In this document: positions 17,222-25,008 of the stretch, piece after piece
How positions within the stretch are numbered: the stretch's first letter is position 1
Layout: each line of letters starts with the position of its first letter
Source of the DNA: an uncultured Ilumatobacter sp.
GTDB lineage: Bacteria > Actinomycetota > Acidimicrobiia > Acidimicrobiales > Ilumatobacteraceae
Length of the DNA stretch: 64,000 bases
Assembly: GCA_938091165.1 (NCBI GenBank)
Contig: CALKNK010000013.1
Span: forward strand, 1 to 64,000
Direction of reading: 5' to 3'
Notes under the pieces: generated by a model
Databases searched by the model: none
What the model was told of the DNA's origin: nothing
Seen by the model: only the letters and a program-made list of their open reading frames with translations
Made by a program: the position numbers and the translations under genes

Positions 17222-18310
17222 ATGACATCAACCGGATACTGCACCGCTATGCCGGTAGCCCCCGAACGCTCTTTCGCCAGTGACAACGCTGCCGGCATCC
17301 ACCCCATTGTTTTGCGGGCCATTGTCGAAGCTAACGAGGGTCACGCTCTGGCTTACGGACAAGACGACCATACGGTGCGCTGCGAGAACGCATTCTGCGA
17401 ACTGTTCGATACTGACGTCATCACCCGTCTGACGTTCAACGGAACGGGCGCCAACGTCGTGGCTCTCGCGAATATGCTCGGATCGCTTCAGGGACCTCAT
17501 CATGCAGTGGTGTGCACCGACTGGGCTCATATTGCTGTCGATGAGACCGGGGCACCAGAGCGAACACTCGGCACGAAACTTATCGAAATCCCCTCCCCCG
17601 GCGCCAAGCTCACACCTGAATTGCTCCAGACTGTTGCACACCTCCAGGGCGTGCAACATCACGCCCAGCCGGGCATCGTGTCGATTACTCAGGCCACCGA
17701 ACTCGGCACGATCTACACCGCAGACGAGCTCGCTGCGCTCTGCGAGCAGGCACACGACATGGGCCTGCTTGTCCATTTAGACGGGGCCAGGATCGCTAAT
17801 GCCGCCGCCGCGCTCGGTGGCACCCGTGAAGTACTTCGCTCTTTCACAATTGACGCTGGCGTTGACGTCGTGAGTTTTGGGGGAACGAAGAATGGACTTC
17901 TCGGTGCTGAAGCGGTCGTCTTCCTCAACCCAGTCCTCGCTACTGGTTCGGATTACACCCGTAAGCAGGTAACGCAGTTGCCATCGAAAATGCGGTACCT
18001 CGCCGCACAGTTCAACGCCGTGCTCAAGGACGATTTGTGGCTGACGATGGCCACGCACGCCAACAACATGGCCGCTGAGCTGTACGACCTAGTCTCAGTA
18101 ATTGACGGAGTCTCACCGGGACCATCACCACAGGTCAATAGCATTTTCCCCATACTCGCCGCAGACATGATTGAACCGCTCCGCGACTGGTGCTTCTTCT
18201 GGGACTGGGACACTTCGCTCCACCAAGTGCGGTGGATGACGGCATGGGACACCACGCCTCAGGACGTCAAGACGTTCGCAGACGGTGTAGCCGCCCTCCT
18301 CACGAACTGA
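17222..18310 (+). CDS. Low-specificity threonine aldolase family (PLP fold type I)
   Basis: 362 residues. Splits L-threonine or allo-threonine to glycine and acetaldehyde, or acts on related beta-hydroxy amino acids. Motifs: FASDNAAGIHP at the start, FNGTGANVVAL for phosphate contact, HLDGARIANAAAALG with the PLP aspartate and SFGGTKNG with the Schiff-base lysine. The family is normally about 340-360 long. Starts at 17222 or 17249 are both possible. Glycine formed here would feed the glycine cleavage system encoded elsewhere in this window, which is an inference from pathway, not from gene linkage. Confidence 0.9.
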   Translation: MTSTGYCTAMPVAPERSFASDNAAGIHPIVLRAIVEANEGHALAYGQDDHTVRCENAFCELFDTDVITRLTFNGTGANVVALANMLGSLQGPHHAVVCTDWAHIAVDETGAPERTLGTKLIEIPSPGAKLTPELLQTVAHLQGVQHHAQPGIVSITQATELGTIYTADELAALCEQAHDMGLLVHLDGARIANAAAALGGTREVLRSFTIDAGVDVVSFGGTKNGLLGAEAVVFLNPVLATGSDYTRKQVTQLPSKMRYLAAQFNAVLKDDLWLTMATHANNMAAELYDLVSVIDGVSPGPSPQVNSIFPILAADMIEPLRDWCFFWDWDTSLHQVRWMTAWDTTPQDVKTFADGVAALLTN

Positions 18311-18344
18311 ACCGTCTCTGGTCGGAAAAGGTTGTCGAGTACAA

Positions 18345-18373
18345 TTGACTCGACAGTTGATTCGGTTTATTGT
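18345..18373 (+). promoter_or_regulatory. Sigma-70-type promoter with overlapping dyad before whiB
   Basis: TTGACT (18345-18350) and TATTGT (18368-18373) are separated by exactly 17 bases, a good match to a housekeeping promoter, and lie about 78 bases before the WhiB ATG. The inverted repeat GTCGAGT-acaattg-ACTCGAC (18334-18354) overlaps the -35 box and could be an operator. The dyad might instead be a weak terminator for the upstream aldolase gene, but no T-run follows. Confidence 0.5.
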
Positions 18374-18450
18374 CTGGCAACGCAAGGCACAAAACAGGGT
18401 GCTGAGCAGGGGAAATCCGCACATCAACCGCACTCTTGGGGGGCGCAGCT

Positions 18451-18753
18451 ATGACCGTCATCGACATCAACGACCGCATTGAGACCGAGAATGACTGGAT
18501 GCAAGCCGGGGCGTGCAAAGGCTTAACCCATCTGTTCTTCCCTTCTGCTGCAGAGCGCCCGCAGGCGCGCGAGCGCCGCGAAGCAGCCGCGAAAGAAGTC
18601 TGCACAAGCTGTTCGGTTCGTGCCGACTGCATGGATTTTGCCCGCGAGCAGCACGAATACGGTTTCTGGGGGGGCGAATCCGAAGACGAGCGCCACGCCG
18701 CTGGCTACCGCCTAATAGCCCCTATAGGAGTGCGTGCCCGTTCAGCAAGCTGA
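18451..18753 (+). CDS. WhiB-family iron-sulfur transcription factor
   Basis: 100 residues from ATG 18451, which follows a G-rich site (GGGGGG, 8 bases before). Four cysteines Cys22, Cys51, Cys54 and Cys60 (ACKG and CTSCSVRADC) hold the [4Fe-4S] cluster, and GFWGGES is the WhiB G[I/V]WGG turn. The family regulates development, redox and stress genes in actinobacteria and usually works with the principal sigma factor. The first six codons upstream (TTG 18436) are an alternative start but less likely. WhiB1/WhiB2-type assignment is not possible by eye. Confidence 0.93.
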   Translation: MTVIDINDRIETENDWMQAGACKGLTHLFFPSAAERPQARERREAAAKEVCTSCSVRADCMDFAREQHEYGFWGGESEDERHAAGYRLIAPIGVRARSAS

Positions 18754-18786
18754 TTCAGGCGGCGCTTGCCGTCTACGCTGCTGTCC

Positions 18787-19656
18787 GTGTTCGACGTAAC
18801 CGTCCTGGGGAGTGCAAATCTTGACTTGGTCGTTCGAACGGAGCGACACCCTTTACCGGGAGAAACCCTCCTCGGCGATGACTTCAGCGAATATCCCGGC
18901 GGCAAGGGACTGAACCAGGCAGTTGCTGCGGCCCGGAGTGGCGCAGCAACATCCTTTGTCGGCGCCATCGGAACCGATGGCGCAGGGCGTACGCTTCGAT
19001 CAGTTGCCGAGATCGACGGGCTCGACTTGTCACAGCTCGCCAACTGCGACGGTGTGCCGTCTGGCCGGGCGATCATTACAGTCGACCACAGCGGCGAAAA
19101 CAGCATTGTGGTGGTCCCCGGCGCCAATGCTGCGGTAGCCGCTCCCGCCTCAATCTCTGCGCGGGTTGTGCTTTGCCAACTTGAGGTACCGCTCGACGCA
19201 GTCACCAATGCGTTTCGTGCCGGGCGCGTTAAGGGTGCAACCACGATCCTCAACCCAGCGCCGGCCACACATCTTCCCGTCGAATTGCTTAGCCTCTGCG
19301 ACATCGTGGTACCCAACGAACACGAAGTCGGTCTGCTCGGCGGTGTCGATCCGCTGTTCGCTGCTGGCGTTGCCACAGTGGTGACCACTCGTGGCGAACA
19401 GGGTGTTGAAATCCACACAGCAGATGGCGAGCGGCACTCGATATCTGCACCAGACGTATCCGTCATTGATACGACGGGGGCCGGCGATACGTTCTGCGGT
19501 GCGTTCGCCGCCCGGTTGGCGCATGGGGCGTCGATGAACGAGGCTGTTAGGTGGGCTATTGCCGCGAGCGCCCTAGCCGTTGGCCAGCCTGGTGCAATCC
19601 CGTCGATTCCCGATGCGGGGGCAACTTGGCGGCTGCTAGACGAGCTTAACTCTTGA
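18787..19656 (+). CDS. PfkB-family sugar kinase, ribokinase-like
   Basis: About 290 residues. N-terminal VTVLGSANLDLVV and YPGGKGLNQAVAAARSGA match ribokinase; the C-terminal signature DTTGAGDTFCGAFAARLA carries the catalytic aspartate and anion hole. It would phosphorylate ribose or a similar sugar or nucleoside at the 5-OH. GTG 18787 gives the usual VFDVTVLGS start; TTG 18766 is an alternative. The C-terminal end overlaps the stop of convergent prmA by 11 bases. No sugar transporter is adjacent. Confidence 0.88.
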   Translation: MFDVTVLGSANLDLVVRTERHPLPGETLLGDDFSEYPGGKGLNQAVAAARSGAATSFVGAIGTDGAGRTLRSVAEIDGLDLSQLANCDGVPSGRAIITVDHSGENSIVVVPGANAAVAAPASISARVVLCQLEVPLDAVTNAFRAGRVKGATTILNPAPATHLPVELLSLCDIVVPNEHEVGLLGGVDPLFAAGVATVVTTRGEQGVEIHTADGERHSISAPDVSVIDTTGAGDTFCGAFAARLAHGASMNEAVRWAIAASALAVGQPGAIPSIPDAGATWRLLDELNS

Positions 19657-20479
19657 GCGAAATTGCCGCCCAACCGTCTTCCGTGGCAATGTCACTCACG
19701 ACAAGCGGCCCGAGTGCATCAAGCACATGCTGGTAATTTTCTACCAAGACGCCGCTGATGATTAACGTGCCATCCGCAGCGGTGAGCCGCCGAAGATCTA
19801 GGGCGAGGTCAATGAGTACAGGGGCCAATATATTGGCCACGACGACGTCGAACGGACCGTCGATGGAGTCAAGCATCGCCATGTCGACATCGATCTGACT
19901 GGAGACACCGTTGAGGGCGGCATTCGCCTTGGTCGCCTCTACTGCACCCGCAGAAATATCGGTTGAGCGGATATTTTTGACGCCACGCTGAGCTGCCAGC
20001 ACGCCTAGGACGCCCGAGCCGCAACCAACATCGAGCAACGTGGCTGGTTCCGCAACATCGAGGTACTCCGACAGCAGCCGCAATGTGAGCTTCGTCGTCT
20101 GGTGATCGCCAAGCCCAAACGAACTTGCCGGCTCGATCAAAGTAACGTCTGCGGCCGCTCTAACATCTACCTCGTTGAGCTTCCAGGCCGGCACCACGAC
20201 TCCAGTCGTCCGGTACCAAGTGGGAGCGACATGATCGCGCCAGGTTTCATCAGGCACGACGACGTCGGCTACCCGCCATGTCCAATGCGGTTCGAGCATC
20301 GCAACCGCTCGCTCGATAGCCGCGCCGGTGCTTCCCACCGAAGTCCAGAGCTCAATCATTCCACTGACCTCATCGCTCAGACCAACTGCCTCGACACCCA
20401 TTTGCCAAAGCCGGTCTGCGGCGATGTCTTGCTCAGTCACCGGAACGGTCACATGGAAGGTCTTGTTGCTTGCGGTCAC
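19646..20479 (-). CDS. prmA: Ribosomal protein L11 methyltransferase-like (PrmA)
   Basis: 278 residues from GTG 20479. A class I SAM methyltransferase whose central part reads SSFGLGDHQTTKLTLRLL, LLDVGCGSGVLGVLAAQ and DVVVANILAPVLIDLA, the diagnostic PrmA blocks including the NxLxxP-like catalytic stretch. PrmA trimethylates ribosomal protein L11. The N-terminal region (about 1-95) fits the L11-recognition domain. The frame is open further upstream but that overlaps the hexapeptide gene; the chosen start leaves a 10-base gap. Likely co-transcribed with it. Confidence 0.9.
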   Translation of the reverse strand: MTASNKTFHVTVPVTEQDIAADRLWQMGVEAVGLSDEVSGMIELWTSVGSTGAAIERAVAMLEPHWTWRVADVVVPDETWRDHVAPTWYRTTGVVVPAWKLNEVDVRAAADVTLIEPASSFGLGDHQTTKLTLRLLSEYLDVAEPATLLDVGCGSGVLGVLAAQRGVKNIRSTDISAGAVEATKANAALNGVSSQIDVDMAMLDSIDGPFDVVVANILAPVLIDLALDLRRLTAADGTLIISGVLVENYQHVLDALGPLVVSDIATEDGWAAISLKS

Positions 20480-20489
20480 AGCTTGACCG

Positions 20490-21008
20490 TCAATCGAGGC
20501 GACGCATCTCAGAACGGTACACCTCAATGCGTTCGCGGTACGCGGTCGATGCCATCTTGATGTCCTCAATCCGAGCCCGATCCGGTTTGATTTGCGCCGG
20601 CGACCCAACCGCCATGGCTCCGGACGGCACTTCAGTATCTTGGAGCACAACGGAGTTCGCCGCAACGATCGAACCCGACTTGATCAAGGCGCGGTGGAGC
20701 ACCTGCGCGTGATTTCCAATCAAGACATCGTCCTCAAGCGTGCAGCCTTCCAGATGAATACCATGCCCCAAAACACAGTTGTCACCAACCACCGTTGGCC
20801 ATAGCGGCGTCGTATGCAGAACAGAGGTGTCTTGAACCGACGTGCCGGAGCCGATCTCGATATAGCCACCATCGCCGCGCAAAACAGAGCACGGCCAAAT
20901 CGATGATTGCGAGCCGATTCGCACATCACCGATGATGACTGCATCAGGATGAACCCACGCCCCGCTACTGATCGTGGGCTCGAGATCTCCAAGGGCGTAG
21001 ATGGGCAT
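20490..21008 (-). CDS. Gamma-carbonic-anhydrase-like left-handed beta-helix protein
   Basis: 172 residues of hexapeptide repeats (IGDVRIGSQSSIWPCSVLRGD, quoted in part as IGDVRIGSQSSIWPC and VLRGDGGYIEIGSGTSVQD). Metal-ligand histidines of the gamma carbonic anhydrase family appear in VLHTT, GHGIHLEGC and GNHAQVL, so a zinc or iron site is likely kept. The family often has weak or no measured carbonic anhydrase activity. It is divergent from the gene at 21092 with 83 bases between starts and lies directly upstream of prmA. Confidence 0.88.
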   Translation of the reverse strand: MPIYALGDLEPTISSGAWVHPDAVIIGDVRIGSQSSIWPCSVLRGDGGYIEIGSGTSVQDTSVLHTTPLWPTVVGDNCVLGHGIHLEGCTLEDDVLIGNHAQVLHRALIKSGSIVAANSVVLQDTEVPSGAMAVGSPAQIKPDRARIEDIKMASTAYRERIEVYRSEMRRLD

Positions 21009-21091
21009 CGCCGCACCATACGCACATCCGGCAGACCCGGCGAAGTTCTGAACGCGAATCGGGAAGTTCGTCCCGATACGTTAGGGGGTCT

Positions 21092-22696
21092 ATGCCCCGC
21101 AGGATTGACATTGAACTGACGAGCGCGCTCTCGGACGGTTCCTGGACATGGCGCAAAGCCGGAGCCCTCCAACCAAAGGGTACGGTCGAAGCATCGATCT
21201 TGCCCGATGGGGCACAAGTTGGGGACGAACTTAAAGTCGAAGCCGAGCAGATGCTCGACGGCATAGAAATTCTCTCTGTCGTAAAGGGCCGAGAAAAGGC
21301 CGCCCGCACGGATCTGCTCGAACTCATTCCTGACGACAAACCCTTTGAGGCAGTAATCGAAACTCGTGCCAAGCGCGGGCGCAGCGACCGCGACGGCGAC
21401 GGGAAAGGCCGCGACGCACGCAAGCGTCGCAGCGACGGCGACAAACGCGAGCGAACCGAGCGTCCGAAGCGCCAACGGTCCGAAGCGCCACCGGAGGTCC
21501 CGCAGCGTCCCAAGCCGAAGCGTCTGCGCCCCGGCAAAGCACGCACTCAAGAGGTACTTGCTGCCGTACCCGAAGAGCAACGACCCATTGCCGAGCTTGC
21601 GCTTCAAGGCATGTCTGCCGTGCGCAACCGTGTCAAGGAAGAAAATGTCAAGCTCAAGGCTGACGGTAAGCCTGAAATGCCTGAAGCAGCTATCACCAAG
21701 ATGGCCGAGGAGATGCTCCCGAAGTTACGCGTTGCCGACTGGCTCGATCGAGCTGAGGCGGCTCAGCGGCAAATGCAGCACCTTGATCTGCGCGACCTGC
21801 GCAGCGTGGTGGCGGCAAGTGATGACCCGATGGTCGCTCGTGACGAGTCGACCAGGGCAATCGCAGATGAACTTAAAGCCGCTCTGGTCACCAAGCAGAC
21901 CGAAGAAATGTCGCACTGGCTAGAAGATGTCGACGCCGCGCTAGCTGTTGGTCGGGTGATCCGGGCGCTCCGTCTCTCATCGCAACCGCCGAAAGCTGGT
22001 GTCATGTTCCCGCCCCAGCTCGCCAAACGACTTGGAGAGGCAGCGACAGCCTCTCTGCTTCCGGACGACTCCGGTGACCGATGGTCGGCCGTGCTCGAAG
22101 CAGCGGCATTCTCCCCGGTCCGGGCGCTCGTTACGCCAACCGTTCCACCCATCACAATTACTGATGACCTCAAAAAGACAGTATTGCGCCTCGGCCCACT
22201 ACTCCCCCAGATTGCGTCGTTGATCGGCGTCGATATACCAAAAGACGCAAAACGACCCAAGCCTCTTCGTCCCACCGGCCGCAAGGATCAGAAGAAGACT
22301 CGTGACGATAAACGTCCAAGTGACAAACGCGAAGGCGGCGATAAGCGACAGGGCGGAGCGCGTAACGACAAAGGCGGGAGCGATGGCCGCAAGGACCGCA
22401 ACTCACGGCCGCCCAAGGACCGACCCAAGGGAATGCGTGACATCGCCACGGTAATGAAGGCCAAAGAAGAAGCCGAACAGGCCGCAGCAGCTGCGGCAGA
22501 AGAAGCCACAGCAGCAAAAGCGCAAGCAGAAGAGGAAACTGCCGCATCTGTCGAGTCCGGTGCAGCCGACGACTCTGCCAACGATGCAGAAATCCCATCC
22601 GCCGACTCAACCGTTTCAGATTCTTCAGAGGACCCAGATGCACAGATCACAGCTGAAGCACCTGACCCGCAGGTATCGAACGACGCCGACAGCTGA
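21092..22696 (+). CDS. Unknown charged protein with beta-rich N-terminus and acidic C-terminal tail
   Basis: 534 residues, not recognised. Residues 1-65 look like a small beta-barrel (GSWTWRKAGALQPKGTVEAS). Residues 90-150 are an Arg/Lys/Asp-rich low-complexity linker. Residues 150-370 are helical and well-ordered (AELALQGMSAVRNRVKEEN, VLEAAAFSPVRALVTPTVPP). Residues 385-445 are again Lys/Arg/Gly-rich, and 450-534 are Ala/Glu/Asp-rich. The pattern of OB-like domain plus basic disordered arms suggests RNA or ribosome association, which is inference. ATG 21092 follows GGGGGTCT. It is an Acidimicrobiia-type hypothetical protein; its length and structured core argue against chance. Confidence 0.8.
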   Translation: MPRRIDIELTSALSDGSWTWRKAGALQPKGTVEASILPDGAQVGDELKVEAEQMLDGIEILSVVKGREKAARTDLLELIPDDKPFEAVIETRAKRGRSDRDGDGKGRDARKRRSDGDKRERTERPKRQRSEAPPEVPQRPKPKRLRPGKARTQEVLAAVPEEQRPIAELALQGMSAVRNRVKEENVKLKADGKPEMPEAAITKMAEEMLPKLRVADWLDRAEAAQRQMQHLDLRDLRSVVAASDDPMVARDESTRAIADELKAALVTKQTEEMSHWLEDVDAALAVGRVIRALRLSSQPPKAGVMFPPQLAKRLGEAATASLLPDDSGDRWSAVLEAAAFSPVRALVTPTVPPITITDDLKKTVLRLGPLLPQIASLIGVDIPKDAKRPKPLRPTGRKDQKKTRDDKRPSDKREGGDKRQGGARNDKGGSDGRKDRNSRPPKDRPKGMRDIATVMKAKEEAEQAAAAAAEEATAAKAQAEEETAASVESGAADDSANDAEIPSADSTVSDSSEDPDAQITAEAPDPQVSNDADS

Positions 22697-22745
22697 CGAC
22701 CGCCGGCTGGCTCTCACTGGCTCAATCGACATACGGTGATAGGCC

Positions 22746-23531
22746 ATGTCTGACATCGTCACTTACAAAGCCAAAGGCCACATTGCGGTCATCACCCTGG
22801 ACCGCCCCGAAGCTCGAAACGCCGTTAACGGAGACGTAGCCGAGGGACTCGAATCCGCCATAGACCAGCTTGAAGCTGACGATGCGATGAGGGTGGGAAT
22901 TATCCAGGCCAACACTGCAGGGCAGTCCCGTCCAGTTTTCTGCGCTGGCGCAGATCTCAAAGCCATCAACTCCGGCGAGGCTGCGCGCCTCAGCACAGAA
23001 CGAGGCGGCTTTGCCGGCTTCGTTTATCGCGAACGCCGCAAACCAGTGATCGTTGCCGTCGATGGCCTTGCGACGGCCGGCGGATGTGAAATTGTGCTTG
23101 CCGCAGACCTCGTGGTTGCGAGCACTCAATCAGCATTCGGTCTCGCAGAAGTCAAGCGCAATCTCGTCGCCGGAGCAGGTGGCCTCTTTCGACTCCCACG
23201 CTCCATCGGCCAAGCCGCTGCCATGGAGGCCATTCTGACAGGAGAGCCCATTCCAGCCGAGCGGGCGTTCAGTCTCGGCCTCGTTTCGAGCCTGGCGGCA
23301 CCCGGCGATGCTCTGGCCGAAGCGCTCAAACTTGCCGAACGAATCAGCCAGTCTGCCCCGATGGCGGTTTGGGAAAGCCGACGAGTCGTACTGGCGGCCG
23401 CTTACGAAGACGATGAGACGCTTAAGAAAATGACCAACGATGCGATGCGCAAAGTAATGTCATCGGAGGATCTCAAGGAAGGGTTGAGCGCATTCATCGA
23501 GAAGCGTCCACCGAACTGGCAGGGCCGCTAG
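22746..23531 (+). CDS. Enoyl-CoA hydratase/isomerase family protein
   Basis: 261 residues with the crotonase fold. Landmarks are VITLDRPEARNAVNGD, the oxyanion loop VFCAGADLKAI, VAVDGLATAGGCEIVLAADL, and the SAFGLAEVKRNLVAGAGG strand-turn. A glutamate in the GLAEVK region is one catalytic residue of hydratases, and the first catalytic glutamate region CE in GGCEIVLA is present. Substrate is probably a fatty or aromatic enoyl-CoA. It lies 50 bases after the unknown charged protein on the same strand and is convergent with the GNAT gene by 1 base. Confidence 0.9.
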   Translation: MSDIVTYKAKGHIAVITLDRPEARNAVNGDVAEGLESAIDQLEADDAMRVGIIQANTAGQSRPVFCAGADLKAINSGEAARLSTERGGFAGFVYRERRKPVIVAVDGLATAGGCEIVLAADLVVASTQSAFGLAEVKRNLVAGAGGLFRLPRSIGQAAAMEAILTGEPIPAERAFSLGLVSSLAAPGDALAEALKLAERISQSAPMAVWESRRVVLAAAYEDDETLKKMTNDAMRKVMSSEDLKEGLSAFIEKRPPNWQGR

Positions 23532-23532
23532 T

Positions 23533-23976
23533 TCAAAGTCGTTTATATGTGGTGATCAATCGTGCAACAATTCCGGCACGCTCGTAGAGGTTCTTAGTGT
23601 GACGATCCCCTGGGAGCGCTTGCCCCTCGACCGCCTCAGCGCCGTGCTCGACTGCACCCGCAATGGCTGCATTCAGCATTCCGTCGCCAAAACCAAGTTC
23701 GCGCGCCTCAGGCGTCACCCAGACCTGCTCAACGCGCACAATGCGGTCTGACCCGAGCACTGCGACAAGGTAGCCAACAACAACTCTCTCAATATGCGCT
23801 ACCCAAACGTCGGCGGTCAAAAAACGTTCTATCCACGCTTCACCGACTTCTGGATGTTCAATTAACCAGCGCTCGCCACCGCGCTGACCGATCAGGGCAC
23901 CGCGAGCCTCCCGTTCGAGCAGTTCAATGTCAGCAGCATCATTGGCTGCTGCACGGCGCACCGTTGGATCGAGCAC
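23533..23976 (-). CDS. GNAT-family N-acetyltransferase
   Basis: 147 residues from GTG 23976. The acetyl-CoA-binding part is VEQVWVTPEARELGFGDGMLNAAI, quoted here as VEQVWVTPEAR and ELGFGDGMLNAAI, followed by the NLYERAGI C-terminal strand and helix. Motif A has GFGDGM in place of the usual RGxGxG/A loop. The acceptor is unknown. It begins directly after the lipid-droplet-type gene upstream, with no gap, and the group of three minus-strand genes is likely one operon. Confidence 0.85.
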   Translation of the reverse strand: MLDPTVRRAAANDAADIELLEREARGALIGQRGGERWLIEHPEVGEAWIERFLTADVWVAHIERVVVGYLVAVLGSDRIVRVEQVWVTPEARELGFGDGMLNAAIAGAVEHGAEAVEGQALPGDRHTKNLYERAGIVARLITTYKRL

Positions 23977-23977
23977 G

Positions 23978-24442
23978 TTAGACCTCTTTCAATTGCCGAA
24001 TTCTTCCCAACACGGTGCGCCGTTGTCGATGTGCTGTTTCATAAACCTCAAGAGCATTGAGTTCGTTAAGAGTGAGCCCCGACAACTTGCTCACGATCTG
24101 CGAGGCTGGGAGTTGGTCGTAGTCGGGCAGCGCCAATTCAGCGAGTCCCAGATCCAATTTTCCCGAGCCTTCTTCTGCCGTTTCGTTGTTCGCTTCGGGT
24201 GGCTCAGGAGCGCGTGAGCGATCCAGACCTGAGCGAGTCGCAGGCGGTGCGAGCCGTCGACGCAGCTCGATAGCGCCCTGATCAACGGCCATTTTTCCGA
24301 CAAACCGCGCGAATTCGAGCTGCTGACGCGCCTTGGTAACGGTTCCTGGAAAGTTGTCGGCCAACTGTGCTCCGAAACCGATTGGGGCAAAGACCGCAAC
24401 GGCAATCGCCCGCTCCAAGTGCGTTGAAGCTGACGACGCCAT
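23978..24442 (-). CDS. Conserved actinobacterial protein, lipid-droplet-associated type
   Basis: 154 residues. The C-terminal module LALPDYDQLPASQIVSKLSG followed by LTLNELNALEVYETAHRQRRTVL is a recognised actinobacterial pattern (xPxYDxLSASQVVxRLxGLxxxEL) found in proteins annotated as lipid droplet-associated or uncharacterised in mycobacteria. The N-terminal part has a hydrophobic amphipathic helix. Function unknown. It lies between the acidic protein gene and the GNAT gene, with about 12 and 1 base gaps. Confidence 0.75.
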   Translation of the reverse strand: MASSASTHLERAIAVAVFAPIGFGAQLADNFPGTVTKARQQLEFARFVGKMAVDQGAIELRRRLAPPATRSGLDRSRAPEPPEANNETAEEGSGKLDLGLAELALPDYDQLPASQIVSKLSGLTLNELNALEVYETAHRQRRTVLGRIRQLKEV

Positions 24443-24454
24443 CGAGACCAGCGC

Positions 24455-24877
24455 TCAGGAAAAGATCGGGCAGTCGTCGTCGCCGACGGGACAATTGGGA
24501 GCAGATGTCTTGACGAGAAGGAAACAAGAATCGCAGAGCTGCTCGTTTTGCTGCTTGGGCTGAAGCCGCTCATCACCTTCACCTTTCGGCTCCGGCTCCT
24601 CCGCCTCTTCTTCTTCCTCGTCGTCCGCTACCACGAGACGATCTTTCAGAATTTTGTCAAGATCCTCTTCGACGTCATCATCGAGCAACTCATCATCATC
24701 ATCATCGGCAGATTTGCGCCGCGTCTTCGGGGCTTCGTTTTCGACCTCGTCGTCGTCATCAACTACATCGTCGTCGTCATCGGGGGCGGCGCCGTCGTCA
24801 TCATCATCGAGGTCGTCGACGTCGACATCCTCTGCTTCATGCTCGACTTCTTCTTCATTGATTTCGTCTTCAGCCAT
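24455..24877 (-). CDS. Strongly acidic Cys-containing protein, DUF4193-like
   Basis: 140 residues, more than half Asp/Glu, with runs such as VDVDDLDDDDDGAAPDDDDD. The last 30 residues hold the only ordered element, LCDSCFLLVKTSAPNCPVGD, a CxxC...C pattern like the C-terminal zinc ribbon of DUF4193 proteins of actinobacteria. A metal-binding role is likely; interaction with basic proteins or nucleic-acid machinery is possible but unproven. The upstream strand shows GAC/GAT repeats that can produce compositional artefacts, but the frame is intact. Confidence 0.75.
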   Translation of the reverse strand: MAEDEINEEEVEHEAEDVDVDDLDDDDDGAAPDDDDDVVDDDDEVENEAPKTRRKSADDDDDELLDDDVEEDLDKILKDRLVVADDEEEEEAEEPEPKGEGDERLQPKQQNEQLCDSCFLLVKTSAPNCPVGDDDCPIFS

Positions 24878-25008
24878 TTTGCCGTTGTCGCCGTTCGCAC
24901 TCGTTTGGATTGACCTCGCTCTTGCGAGGACCGTTGCGGGCGGAGCATACGCTCACTGATACCAGAGGTTAGGTACCAAACTCGTGACACCGGTCACAGA
25001 CACATCTT

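Noticed and set aside
20720..21607. Long minus-strand frame of 295 codons opposite the unknown charged protein
   Set aside because: It lies antisense to the carbonic-anhydrase/unknown gene pair and has no ribosome-binding site or protein-like pattern; it is produced by GC-rich codon bias.
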